In this document: positions 50,201 to 62,349 of the stretch, piece by piece
Numbering within the stretch: position 1 is the stretch's first letter
Layout: each line of letters starts with the position of its first letter
NCBI GenBank assembly: GCA_013397845.1
Contig: VZTG01007409.1
Coordinates: 1,566,210-1,630,209, forward strand
DNA length: 64,000 nt
Source of the DNA: Melanocharis versteri
Taxonomy: Eukaryota; Chordata; Aves; Passeriformes; Melanocharitidae
Direction of reading: 5' to 3'
The notes under the pieces: model-generated
Told to the model about the DNA's origin: nothing
The model's database searches: none
The model's input: only the letters and a program-made list of their open reading frames with translations
Program-made: the position numbers and the translations under genes

Positions 50201-53200
50201 TTATTGTTGTTAAAACATAATTTATAGCTTATTTATGATGATGTATGTGATTAGCCCATGAAGATTTCAAAAATACAGGTCTAGGTCTGTGACTGACATA
50301 AATTGCCATTTTTTGTTTAGATGTAGGATCATTCCTCTGCACAGGATATCCTAGAGAAGCACTGAAGATGGTTGGGTATTGCACTTAGAATTCAAAGTGA
50401 AAATACTGTGGAAAGGAGATGGGAAATTCCTCTGCTCCTTGAATTTGCACCAACAGGACATAGGAGCTGCTGAGTCCAGAGGGAAAGAGACACAGCAGAA
50501 GAAGTTTAGAACAGGACCAATGAGTAGGGTGAATCTGAAGGAGATCAGTTGATATTCTTTAAAGATGTGGGTTTTGTCTTTAAAAGTAGGAGAAAAGATG
50601 TCTTTTCCGGGGCAGTTAAAGGAGAGATAGACATTTCTTTTCATTTTCTGATATAAGAAACAGTTTGTACCCTAATAATATCTAGCAGCTCTTCACTGCT
50701 GAAATAAGTCGGGCTTGTGGGTTTATTGCATGTTTTGCTGTTTTTGTTCTTGTTTGTTTTTTTTTTAAATGATTCCCATAACATTATGATACTGGACTCA
50801 CATGCTGAGAATTGCAATATGGAATAATAATCTAAAAGAGTCTTTTATTAGTGAAATCTTCTGTAAATATGAGAGTGGAAAGGAGACAAGCCATGCAATT
50901 CTGTCACTTAAAATATGGGGTTGGAACTGGCTTGCTGTGCTATGAAAACCTGTGGTAGGATTGTTTAACATTTTTCTTCATCTCACAAAACTATATGTTG
51001 GAAGTAGGTAACTGTTTATCCCTGTTAGTCTTGTGAAATCCAGGTTGGTGCATTCTGAAACCCTAAACAGCTGAAAAGGGATATTTGTAAAACTTTAAAG
51101 GGATCATCAGTGCAAGCTCTCCCTTTTAAATCTTATCTAACATCTGTTTGCCAAAAAGGACAATTATAATTCATTATAGAACCATTTATTTTTCATTGCC
51201 ACAGTTGTTTAGCCAAGGCTTGTTGGTTACTTTAAGGATTTACTTAGTGTCACTGCTGGCAGTGCCTAAACTCTGAGTATTAGTAAGAAGTAGGAAATCT
51301 ACATGTATCTTTGCACATTTCTTTTCATTATTTTTTTCTGGTCTTGAATGAAGCTCATTTTTTAATATGCATAAACAAGCAGAAACCTTGCTGAAAAGTA
51401 GTATTTCAAAAGAATTTGTTCTGGTGCAAAACCATAGCAAGATTTGCATTTGGTTTCAAGGACATTTGCATAGTGATACAATCTACCCTGGAACTGAAGT
51501 TTCAAGAGTTTTAATTTGATTCTTCCCTATTGCCATTTCTGTTTTAGAAAACACATGCACTAATTTGGGAGCTCTTTATTTCTCTTCCCCTTCATCCCTC
51601 ACTGAAGTCAAAATTCTGAATGTACTATCAATGCCAGGATAGTGGAACATAAGTTCCTCATATGAAATATTCTATAGGAATAAATCTACAAAATTGTCTG
51701 TGGCAGCTGAGTTGGAAGGGACTACCCACTCTCTTACCTGTTACATCACACTGACTTGAGCATTTAGCTGCAAATATGTAGAATAAAAGTGACGGCTTCC
51801 ATGGGTTGATATGTTGTGAAGGTGGGTTTAGGAACATCAGCTTTATCTCCCTAGCAAAAATAAGCTCCTGAATGGATTTTACCAACCTCTTATCTGGCAG
51901 AAAAAATGTGGAAAGCTAACGGTTACACTGAAGTTTGTTCCTGGACAACTAGATTTAGGTAAATATCAAGTGAATATTAAGTGTTTAAAAAGTCCTGCTT
52001 TAACCATTTGAGGTTTTAACTATTAGATTAGCCAACAGTGTTAAGGTGAACACTTAGCATTTCTGGGATCCAGTCCTCTGTCTTCACACAAGAGGGCTGA
52101 GTCCAAAATAGTGACTGCAGAATTTTGTAATGGATAGCAATTACAATATAACTGAAAAAAAATGTTAAAGAACACAAGTTCTTGTGAAGGTACTTTACCT
52201 TTCAAATAATTGCTGGTTTGCAACTACCTTTCTTCGCTAAAGTGATCATATGTGTCACAAACTGGTTTTGTTTGTTATAATAAAAATAAAACTGTATCTT
52301 TCATGAAGTCCCTGTAAAAGAGAGCAGAACATTGAGTACTCAATATCTGCAGTGTTAATATTTTCCTTCTCCTATGTGGCGGTCTCAATAAATGATTTTG
52401 TCACTCACAGGAATGAAATAAAATAGGGTTCAACATTCAATTTTTTTTTTAAGAAAAGGTTTGTAAATGAAAACACCTCATCTGTTATTTTCTGCTAGGT
52501 TCAGAAAGACTTGTTAAAATTTACCTGTACCTGAGATTTTAAAGTTCCAGTGAATCTACTTGGTCATAACTTGATGGGTCAGATGTTTGATTAATTCCAG
52601 CCTTGCAATACCTTTTGTTCTCATTTTTCTTTCTGGCAGTGTAATTATTAGTTACATTATAGATGAGCGTGAGTAGTTATGTCAACATATTTCAGGTTGT
52701 AATGAGGAAAATATATAGGGGTATAATAAAGATAATGTGACTTCAGCTATACTTTGTGAGCATGTCTCTTGATTTATGCTGTTTTTAAAAGCAGAGTGAT
52801 AACATTCTTGGAAGCAAATATAGTGAGGTCTTGTTATGCTCAATGTCATTCTGAAGACATATTCCACTTGGCCAGAGCCTGTGGCTGCAGCTGTCTCTAC
52901 TTCATTACACCACTTCTAGCACCTGCACCTCTAGGAAATAACTAAGATTTTCAGCTGACATCTTCTAGGCATTTATTTATGCTGCAACTGAAAATGATTC
53001 AATCTCTGTGCTAGGAGGGGAGTGTTCCTTCATTAAGGGCAGCAACTGATGAGAAGAAAATGTGCCCTAATAATGAAAAGAACTAATTTGTATCACCCTA
53101 CGCAGGAGAAAAAATTGAGGTTAAACTAATGTTAATCTAACAAGCAAAGAAAATGAAATTCTGATATTCATATGATCATTTTAGTTTAATATTACCTTCT

Positions 53201-54375
53201 ATTTTTGGAGAATGTTAGAAGTCTCCAACATTGTGAGCTATTATATATCACATTGCTGTTTGTATTTAAACACAAGATAATAAATCAGAGATAGTATCAC
53301 TGTCATTCTTTAATTAAAGGTCTGCTTTATTTTATTGTCTGAATTCTTGAAAGAAACATACTTTTCTGATCTTTCAGAAATATAGCATTATGAAAGACTC
53401 CTCACTCCTTTCAAAAGTATATTCCTGGCTTTAAGAACATGAATAGAGCTACTGCTATATGTATCATGCTTAAAATCAACCAAAGTGTAAGAGGTATTTG
53501 GGAGGGAGGTGTCTGGAGATTAGAGTGCTCTACTGACTTTGTAGACATGGTGAAGTGACATCCAACACGGAATTAAGCTCTATTATATTTAATATTTTAT
53601 AAATACTGGAATAATTTTATCAAGCATTCAAATTCACTTTAGTTGTCCACACTTTAATAAAATACGTGGTCTTAAAAAAATCACATTTGCAGATTTGCTC
53701 TACTCTGGATTACTACAGCACATGGTAATTTGCCCTCTATGAATTTATTCTTTGCAAGGATGCCCCTAGCTACAGGATAGTGGCTCCGAGGCTGAGTGAA
53801 AGAGATATGACTACAGTCATGGTTATGGGTGAGGAGTATTAATCTCTACTTAATATTTGTTTTCCTAGTTTTAATATAATTGCTTTAACATAATTGCTTC
53901 CATATTGCTTCAAAAAATAGTGCACTATACTTGAAGTTATAGCTATTCGTACAATGTAGTAAATATTTCTGATTAAGCTGAATTTATTTCCTACTCATAA
54001 TCATTTTAAATATATAATCCATTTTATTTATATAAACTTATTTGGTTTGCCATCCTTGATCCTGAAGGACAGATTAGTATAAGCGTTCAATTACACGTGT
54101 ATAATCCTCTAGATGTAAACCATGGACAAAGCCTGGGGTCAGGATTGGATCCAGCCACACCCAGGCTCCTCTCTGAGAAGGAGTTAGGAAACAAGGGCAT
54201 CCTTTCTGTACCTTGTGACTTGATGGGAAGGCTTCTCTAATAATCTTTGTCTGAAGCTCCCACTCTGCTCATGACTATGACAACCTAGAATATTTTAAAG
54301 TTGTATAAATTGTAAATAGCATGGGATACCTTTCTTTGTTAAAATAAATCCACTGAACCACTAAAACACCCCAAC

Positions 54376-54546
54376 TCATTCAGTGCATCCTCACATAGAA
54401 GAGGTGCTCTAGGTCTCTAACCATCTTTTTGCGCATTCTCTGGACCTGCTTGAGCAGCTCTGTGTCCTTTTTATGCTGTGAGTTCCAAGGCTGGTTGGAA
54501 TATTCCAAAATCTGTTTCACGAGAGCAGAGAAGAGGTGCAAACCTC
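54376..54546 (-). mobile_element. Old CR1 LINE fragment (ORF2 tail coding region)
   Basis: The plus strand reads as reverse-complemented CR1 coding sequence: CTCTGGACCTGCTTGAGCAG near 54438, TCTGTGTCCTTTTTATGCTG near 54459, and CACGAGAGCAGAGAAGAGGT near 54518. On the minus strand these encode a KKDTELLKQVQR-like stretch, the same part of the reverse-transcriptase tail as in the copies at 28070 and 33165. No intact frame; old and truncated at both ends. Confidence 0.82.
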
Positions 54547-55255
54547 AGAACTTAATTAGGAAACCAAGTTTAGATATTTCATGTTGTGGTGGAAGTCTCT
54601 CCCTCTCTAGACACTATGAGAGTCTCAAAAACTTAATCCAGTCTGTAGAATTTGTCTTTCTTAATTATGTTCTCTCATTTCCTTTACAGTAGTAGAGAGT
54701 GAATACCTCTTTACCTGAGCAAGATGAACAAAAGTAGAAGTGTAGAACTGTGTATATTACCTCATAGACAATAAAACTTTAAAAGCTTGAAAGTGGTGGA
54801 TAATGCAATGTAGGTCATGTGTACTTTCTTTAAATAGATTTTTTGTCCTTCTCCTAAGCCCTAGTCTAATGAGAAAAAAATTGAAGCATTTTAGCAAACT
54901 TACTTTCACAGTAGTTTTGCAATTATTGTTTGGAAGTACATTTTTTTCATAATATTTTCAAGATAATAACAAGAAGGAAGAGAAACATCATGTGATCACT
55001 GCAGATTATGATTACTTCTTGAAATGTGGAAATGCTTTATCAAATATTTGGAGGTTTACCTGCGTAGAGATTAGAGAATAAGAGTAAGTACAGTCACGCT
55101 GCTAGAAAGGATCTCTACAGGTTATAAGAAATCACAAGATGGAAATGATCAACAAAATTAGTTTACTCTAGAGATTATATACACAAAAGGCAAACATCAT
55201 AATGAAACACATAAACATTGTATGCATTTTTAAAGTGACATATGAAGTAGTTAAA
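54547..55255. other. AT-rich spacer between two CR1 fragments
   Basis: Nothing recognisable. Confidence 0.55.
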
Positions 55256-55772
55256 TTCTGTTTGGCTTTAGTTAAGTCTCTCATGCAATATTATGATCAG
55301 TTTTGGACTTCATGCTTCAAGAAGGCTACAAACCAATTGGATTGGGTCCAAAAGAAAATAACAAGAATGCTTACAGGTCTAGAAAACATAACTTCTGAAG
55401 AAAAATTGAGGGAATTAGGCTTGTTTAGTCTAGAGCTGAGGAGACTGAAGGCAGCTATGACAGCAGGATAGAGAAAGGTAAAAATAGGAGATAGGAATAA
55501 GAAGTTTTCCATGGCCAGCAGGAATAACAGCAACGTAAAACAGAATGCAGTGAAGTTATGTCTAAACATTATTAAAAGTTTTCTAGCAGCAAAGCTGTTT
55601 GAGCTCTGTAATAGCCTGTGAAAGAAGAGTCTTAATCAGTGCCTCCTTTCGTGGAAGAAAATAATAAAAACACTGTGGAATGATTGAGGTACACTATATC
55701 TTTGAATCCAGACATGAATTGCATAACTCTTTGTGATCCCCTCCAGCTTCATTGTTTATGTTTTTATGATCA
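55256..55772 (+). mobile_element. Old CR1 LINE, 5'-truncated
   Basis: A plus frame through 55471 encodes SLMQYYDQFWTSCFKKATNQ, then LDWVQKKITRMLTGLEN and LRELGLFSLELRRLKAA, recognisable as the CR1 reverse-transcriptase tail. A stop at 55469-55471 and frame breaks follow. The 3' end, near 55725-55772, contains CTTTGTGATCCCCTCCAGCT, a typical CR1 terminus. Divergence is high, so this is an old copy. It overlaps the same CR1 region as the minus-strand fragment at 54376-54546, forming a loose inverted pair. Confidence 0.88.
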
Positions 55773-55849
55773 GTCATTTTGCATTCCTTTTATAAGATAT
55801 GATGTGGAACATGTTCTAAACAATTTAGGATTGTGTGTGAAAAGCTCAT

Positions 55850-56880
55850 CTGCACACCCAGAAAGGAGTACAGACACACAATGGCAGCTGGGGGAGCCAA
55901 GCCATCAGACCATAGAGGTCCATCTCCACAAACCAAGAGGAGTACAAAGGCCTAAAGTCATGTGGGAATACAAAATAAAGACTCAAGGAAGTGACACAAG
56001 ATCGGCTTACCTCCCAGAGCTGTCCCGTGAGAGCCTCAGCCCCAGTGACCTGGTAGGAAACTGCTCAGGATGGGTCAGCGTCAGAGCATCTTCTGGGCGG
56101 AGGAGATTGCTACTTGGGGGATGGGACATATTATGGCATGCAGGGGAAGAGTATTTTGTGTCACGTAGGAGTTTCTACGGGATATTTAAGGGATGAACCA
56201 AAGATGGGAAAATGGATGGTGTGAGTTGATTTGGGGAGGATTAAATGTTGGGAAATTGAAGGGTAAGGAGCCAAGAGATGCTAGGCTTACATAAATGGTT
56301 ACTGATAAGTATATCTGTCTGGTCATTCCCTGTGCCTGATCAGTGTAGTCTGTCCCACTTTGTTATTAAATCTCTTTTTAGCTCTTTTCCTGGATGAGGC
56401 TTCTGTATTTGGCATGTGCACACGTGTATGAGGGGATTTGGGTGCCGAAATTAGTCACACCATGGGTTGGAGGGTCCGCGTACATGGGTTTAGGGACTGG
56501 AAAGACTGGACTTAATGAAACCAAAAGACAGTGAGAGAGGTGGGACCATGAATGACAGGGGACGCTTGTCCCTGAGCTGCCAGGAACTGGAATAAGTTTG
56601 GGTGTCTGAGAGCATTACAGCTAGCGAAGATCAAGATGGAGTAAGTGAAGTGGCTTGGGAGCTGGGATGTGTTAATTTCAAAGGTCAAGAGCATGGAAAA
56701 AGCTGGGTGTTCATGAGTGTGTGAGTCCCAGTTAGCTCTGTGTGTGTGTGTACATATGTATCCAAGTACACCACGGTCTGTAACATCAGCTGGTGTGAGG
56801 CTGTGGACCCAGGGGAGACAGGGATCCAGGGTCAGCTCCTGGGCACACTGAGTAAGCATACGGATATACCTTGAGAAATA
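55850..56880 (+). other. Unclassified G-rich unit, left part (split by an LTR)
   Basis: The composition changes sharply from AT-rich to G- and GT-rich at about 55850 and stays so to the LTR at 56887. Seen: a TATA-like GATATTTAAG at 56181-56190, an ATTAAA at 56365-56370 followed by a T-rich stretch, then G-rich sequence with a (TG)n run at 56739-56750. This TATA/ATTAAA arrangement recalls an LTR, but I could not define TG...CA ends or a target duplication. Open frames across it (170 codons at 55684-56196 plus, 151 at 56512-56967 minus) span element boundaries and resemble no protein. It may be an old endogenous retrovirus LTR or another uncatalogued repeat. Confidence 0.4.
56739..56750. repeat. 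(TG)n microsatellite
   Basis: About six uninterrupted TG units inside the unclassified G-rich unit. Confidence 0.8.
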
Positions 56881-57121
56881 TATATATCTTAGGTTACAAT
56901 GTAAGATGTAACCAAAAGTATGTATTTTATCACCATCCTCATAAACTGTTAAAAACAGGTAGGGCATTGTTCCTTATCTCTTCCATGACTCATCCCTGCC
57001 AACTTCCTCCAGGGATATCTTCTGCTAATGGGCCATCAAGCCTCACTGCATGGCTGATAAAATTACATCACCCCGTTGTAAAATGCTCCGCCCAGGGGGA
57101 GGAACCAAGCATTCCCACCTG

Positions 57122-57128
57122 GATATAA
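57122..57128 (+). promoter_or_regulatory. LTR TATA-like box
   Basis: GATATAA about 30 bases after a GC-box in the 560-bp LTR. Likely the former promoter; current activity unknown. Confidence 0.5.
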
Positions 57129-57390
57129 CCTGAGATTTCGAGCACCACCAGTAGCCTTGTTTATTGGATTCCCAGAGGGCAAGAGTTACATAACCACCAC
57201 TGGAGCTCCAGAGGAGGACCAGACCCTTCTACAGGATCATTGCTTCAACAGAACCACATCTATCACTTCAACAGGACTGAAGCCACCATTTAACTGCGCT
57301 GCTACCACCACCCTGACCAACAGGGTATCAGGTTGTATCCTGAGTCTGTCAGTTTAAGCCAGTGTTTTCTGCCTTTATTTTGATTTTCCT

Positions 57391-57396
57391 ATTAAA
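57391..57396 (+). terminator. LTR polyadenylation signal ATTAAA
   Basis: ATTAAA about 50 bases before the 3' end of the 560-bp LTR, downstream of its TATA-like box, as expected for the R region. Confidence 0.5.
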
Positions 57397-57452
57397 TTGT
57401 AGTTCTGACTCGGAGTCTCCCACTTGTTTGTTTTCAAACTAGCACATATATA

Positions 57453-57800
57453 CATTCTCACTAGTGGACCTTCATCCTGGTCAGTCTAAGTGGAGGGTAG
57501 ACGAGACTCTTGGTGCCGTCTGTATTCACCAAGTGCTATGTGGCATCTGTGTGGCCAGCTATGTATTTATGTATAGATGTGGTGTGTATGTGTGTACATC
57601 TCCTCTGTCTGCATGTACCTAGAAAGAATGCACTGCCAACCTTGCTGTGGGTTGGAGCTGGGGTCGTGGAGATGCAGCATCCTCACCTTCATTAAGCCAC
57701 TGCATTTGACCCCAGACACCAGCAAGCTTATTTCAGTTTACAGAGCTCAAACTATGCTTCTGTTACTTGGTTATGTGTGCTTTCTTGTCTGCTGTGTTGA
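57453..57800 (+). other. Unclassified unit, right part (continues after the LTR)
   Basis: Sequence resumes after the nested LTR with the same G- and GT-rich character (for example TGGTGTGTATGTGTGTACAT near 57578) and ends around a GTTGATTAAAAACAAA segment near 57797, after which the DNA is AT-rich again. An ATTAAA near 57801 could be a polyadenylation signal of the older unit. I infer it belongs with 55850-56880 because the flanks of the LTR join smoothly. Confidence 0.4.
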
Positions 57801-60404
57801 TTAAAAACAAATAGATTTTTTAAGGTTTCTTACTCTTTGAGTAAACTCCAGTGTTTCTTCCCTGCCTGGTTATCTCTAGCACATTTTTTTTTGTCATATC
57901 CCCTCTTCCAACCTGACAACGGTGATCCTCTGTAGAGTTTCCTGCAAGGATACTGACATTTCAGACTTCTGAATGACTTCTGTGCATTCAGCACACACTG
58001 TTACAACAGTCTCAATTTCATAGGTGCTTTGAGATTGCTGAAGGAATAATAGTCATAGCAGAAAACAGACACCACTATTCCACAGAAATGATCCTAGGAA
58101 AAAAGTTATAGCTGTATGGAAGGAATTAGTAATTCTTTTTATAAAAATCATAAACTTGTCCCATTTTCCTCATAGATTTTAACAACATTTTTTTTGTTGT
58201 CCTGGAGAATATTCAAGATTATTTGCAAGGTGAAAAATTTTGAATCATAGGTCATCCCTTTAATTCTATCTCTCTATCAAAGCATTCTCACCACTTCCTC
58301 AGAAGCCAGTTTATATGTTACTTTTTAAACATTTATTCTATTTTTCTGTATTTGGGAGTTTCTCACACACAAAAGTTAAGCTAAATGGATGTGCATGAAC
58401 ACATGAAATGTGGACATATCATGGATTTGCAACCCATGGAGTTACATACAATGGATTTCATCTGTGTAGAAATAGTGCATAATATAATTCTGTTCCATAT
58501 TTTCATAGTTTTAATGAGACTCTTTAAATAATACAAACCTTAGTTCATTGCAGATGCATACTTTGAAACACAGAGTGACATTTTTTTTGCTTGAGCAAAT
58601 GATACTTGGTTGGTAGGAGTTTAACTTTTTTTCACTGAAATGTAGTGGACACTCGTGGTGCTCTACATTATCAAAGTATTGCATGATGGTCAAACCCAAA
58701 ACTGTCTCAGTACAAAGACCTGACAGTTGGAGGCTCTCGTCTCACTGCCTTTGCCCTCAAGGGTTTACTTATATTTTCCCACTATAAACACTTTTCTGAA
58801 GACTAAGTACTTTGAAATGGAAGAAATGCCTGACTTTACAGCAGAAGTACTTTTCCTGTGCTTTGAAGATATAAAGTGCTGCATTGTGTGCATTCTTATT
58901 TATAGTTCATCTCAGATGTTTGCTTCAAATCCCCTCTGCCCCTTCCCTTACAGTCACTTCACTTCAACCTCACTTTAGCTACCACCCATACATCCTTTCC
59001 TCTTATCTTATCCCTTTTCCACTGCTTCCACCACCAGCTTTGTCCCCTGCCTCATCCCCAATATCATCAGGCAACAAAGAAAAAGCCAGGAAAATTAAAG
59101 GAACTAATAAGAACAGCTGCAAAATATTAATGAACTTTCTGTCTTCTATGTTATGTCTCTTGAGTCTTAACCCTTTATTTGTTTTATCTCTTTATAAACT
59201 GTTTGGGGTAAAGACTATACTTTATTCTTTGCTGACAATTTTGGTGACATAGCCTCTCTTTTGACTGCAATGTCTAAGCTTTTCTGTAACACAGGCTGTG
59301 ACAGTATAGATGTTTTGACAGACATAAAAAGCAATGTTGCATTTTAATTGACTATAGATCTTGCTTTGTCTAACAGAAATAGATATTAAATGATCCATGG
59401 ACTCACTGCTATAGCTATGTTTTGTTCTTCTTGCTTACTTTTGCTTACCAGAGTTGGTTGCCTACTTCATCAGGCTTTGTAACATGCCTAGGAGGGCTTT
59501 AATACAGACTTATGTGCTGAGCTGTAATGGAGGGCTGTTTCACTGCATTTCCTGCTTTCAGTTCACACTTCATAAATAGTCATTACTATGATATTCAAGG
59601 TATCAGCTTGGTATTATCCTATCCTGCTGAAGATGTTGCTGTCACTCTCACAGAGTGTATAGAAAGGTGAGAATCCATGCTCACTCTAGGTCACCTAGTA
59701 CAACCCTTTGTGTCAATATAAAGGCCTGGGGCAGTCTGTGTATCTGTAGAGTTTGGGATTAAAAAACAAGAATTATTCTAGGAAATTTGCATGGATTTTG
59801 AATGAGTAAATAACTTAAAAATTCGTTGCTATTTTACTATGTAAAATGCTGATATTTGTTGTTTTACTGCTGGACACTTGCCCCTGAAGCTAATTTTCTG
59901 TAGAGATGGTCTATGCAGGTGTGGGATCCTGAGGAGGAGATGGAAGATGGGAAATTCTAGATGTCCTGCAGGCTGTCATTTAGATTAGGACTTTCTCATC
60001 CATCAGGATCTGTTTGCCCTGTAATACAGTGTACTGGCAGCCTTACAGCACGCAGGCATGCCCTCCCTAGAGAATGTTCATGCTGACATTCACTAGAAGT
60101 TTGTTCATTTGAAGGCATCTCTTCTTGCAGATATTGCGATGAAGTGTGCATGTGACTGATGTTATTCATCCAGACCGTATCACACATCAAATTGTCTGAA
60201 CAGCAAGTATACACAGGCCCCCAAGCCCCTTCTCTTTATTGGCATGCCTGTTTCTCTGTGCAACGTGTCATCATGTATTTGGTTTAAAAGAATAAAGAAT
60301 AACAGTAGTTGTTACTGAAGTTAGTGAGGCAAATCACATATTGAAAGTGAGGAATATTCTTCTTTAAAATCTTGGTCTTGTGCCCCTCACTTACGCAGGA
60401 TGTA
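57801..60404. other. Non-coding sequence, no gene seen
   Basis: A pyrimidine-rich stretch lies at about 58925-59070. A 122-codon plus frame (58884-59252) runs through it, but its translation is dominated by S, P and L from that composition and is not a recognised protein. Confidence 0.55.
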
Positions 60405-60560
60405 CCAGAGAAGCTGTGGATGTTTTGTCCTTGGAAGTGTTCAAGGCCAGGCTGGGCTTTGAGCAACCTGGTCTAGTGAGTAATGCTTGCCCATGACAAG
60501 GGGGGCTTGGAACTAGATGATCTTTAAGGTCCCTTCCTCAAAAGTTTTTAATGATTCTAT
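60405..60560 (+). mobile_element. CR1 LINE 3'-terminal fragment
   Basis: Begins with GAGAAGCTGTGGATGTTTTG, then GGAAGTGTTCAAGGCCAGGC, GGAACTAGATGATCTTTAAG and a 3' end around AATGATTCTATAATTTCT. This is the last part of CR1 ORF2 and its 3' untranslated tail in the normal order. Short, 5'-truncated and non-coding. Confidence 0.93.
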
Positions 60561-62333
60561 AATTTCTATGGATGCAAAAGAGGAAAATACTAGAGGTTTT
60601 CAAATCAGTGGATTTATTGTCATAATATGTGTGTAGTCAGGATTGAATAAAATGTGTATTGGATGTTTTAAGGAGTGTTTGCAGGATTAAGAGATGAACT
60701 GAAATCTCAGTCCTTACAGGTTTGCATGCTTTCAAACTGCCTTGAAGAGAAAGTTAAATGAAAAACCCCTTGTATCTTGCTCACTTCCTAAAAGGTTTAG
60801 AGAAACTTTCAACCAAAAAAGGATTTGCTTACTTGATTAGAGCTGGCAAAGTTAGAACCCAGATATGCCCGAAAAAAGAGGAGCTCTTCCTCTCTCCATA
60901 TTGGTATAATTAATTAGTTTACTGACAGATTGCTCAAGACTGAGATGGTTGCTTACCGCAGTTATGACTTGGATTGATTTTAGCAATACATGGTTTGTAC
61001 AATTAAAGCCATTGTGTAGCTTCAAGTTACAGCCTGTTTGTTTACTTAAGAATAAGAACTGTATATATTCCATTTAGTAAACTTATTTGTGAAAGTCTCG
61101 GTGGTTTAGCCCTCTAATCCCATAGGAGAAATAAGGATGTAAGAATAGTCTATACCCCTAGATCATATTAAACAGTAGACCACATCATATAAATACCACA
61201 AATCTCAATTGAATCTCATTTTTTACTAATGTTTTGGTTACGGAATATTTTTGAATCTTTTAAGTACCTTTTATCCGAAATGAGTGAATATATAAAACTA
61301 TAAATTGTACTGTTGTGTGCATGGATGTCCTGACCCCCACATGAAACAGACAGGATTTCTTTTTTTCCTCTGTCTAAATGGTCTCTATTGCTCTCCTAAT
61401 ATGTGTAATGGTGAAATGAGGAAAAAGGAAAAGAATATGTTAAGAAGAAGGAAAAATCATTGAAAACCAGCAGAATATCAACCAAAAAAAAGAGAAAAAA
61501 AGAGAGAAAATAAATATCTTAATCCAAGAAAAACAATTCTAAGACAATGAATGCAAACATTGCTATTAATGTAAGACTTAAACCAGTGCTATTATAAAGT
61601 TTTTGATTCTATTTTCATTGATTTGTACATTTTATGTCCAAAATGAAACTGTATTCATGTTTTTCAACGTTTTGAATTTATTAATTAAAAGTTAATAGTT
61701 TTTGCAAATGCACCTGAATAGTTTTTTTGTTTTTTTAAGAAGCTATCTAAAGTCACTGACTATGATATCAGGATATTAAATGCTGTACAGATTATAAACA
61801 CAAACCAAGAAGCAGAGACGAAAATGCATGAGAACTGCTCCTAGTGCTTGGCAAACAGTGGTTCCAGCAAGTCAGAATTTTAATTATATTAATGTCTTTT
61901 GTACACATCAAGGCTGAAGAGAAGTGTAAGTGCATGGAGAGAAACAATGAGCTGTTTTAAAAGATGCTGAGTGCAGAATCCAGAGGCTATGAAGGACAAC
62001 ATCAAAGTAAGAAGTTACTGTTTCAATGAAGATAGAACAAACTGATGATGATATAAAAGTGGATGAAGGAGTTGGCTCCCTGGAAGTGACTGAAGGTCTC
62101 TAGGCTGCTTAAATGATCGTGGCCACCAAGTAGTTTGAAATATATACTGTAATTATGCCCTCTATATCACCACAAGATAAGTCATTTGAGAACTGTAAAG
62201 GGAATGGACAACTTTTTCAACCTCTTAGGTTATAGAGAACTTTAACTGAAATTCTGCAATTTCTGACCAAGTATTCTATTAGGAAGGACTATGAAAGACA
62301 GGGTTAATACACCCACTGCTATCTGGGAGAGAC

Positions 62334-62349
62334 AGAGAGAGAGAGAGAA
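62334..62349. repeat. (GA)n microsatellite
   Basis: About eight AG units, extended by irregular GGGAGACAGA. Confidence 0.85.

Larger units (their letters stand above)
43726..54375. other. Non-coding sequence, no gene seen
   Basis: About 10 kb with no recognisable gene or repeat family. It holds a C-rich tract at 46607-46633, an AAC-rich tract at 47240-47295, and GC-richer patches at about 44860-45080, 47990-48170 and 49200-49460. A 143-codon plus frame (47954-48385) crosses the 48-kb patch; its translation is unrecognised. The interval could be intergenic or intronic. Confidence 0.5.
56887..57446 (+). mobile_element. Solo retroviral LTR, 560 bp, nested in an older unit
   Basis: Seen: the interval begins TCTTAGGTTACAATG (probably TG mutated to TC) and ends CTAGCACA, and is flanked on both sides by TATATA (56881-56886 and 57447-57452). 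Removing it rejoins the flanks into one continuous AT run. Inside are a GC-box CCGCCC at 57088-57093, a TATA-like GATATAA at 57122-57128 and a polyadenylation signal ATTAAA at 57391-57396, the U3-R order of a plus-strand LTR. From memory it resembles short LTR families of songbirds (TguLTR5-type); unchecked. The target duplication is 5 or 6 bp; the AT run hides which. No gag-pol-env sequence adjoins it, so it is a solo LTR. Open frames in it are not genes. Confidence 0.82.

Noticed and set aside
55684..56196. 170-codon plus frame, longest in the window
   Set aside because: It starts inside the 3' tail of a CR1 fragment and runs into an unclassified G-rich unit, so it crosses element boundaries and has no recognisable domain.
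58884..59252. 122-codon plus frame as a membrane protein
   Set aside because: Hydrophobic and S/P-rich residues come from a pyrimidine-rich stretch; no start, splice or homology support.
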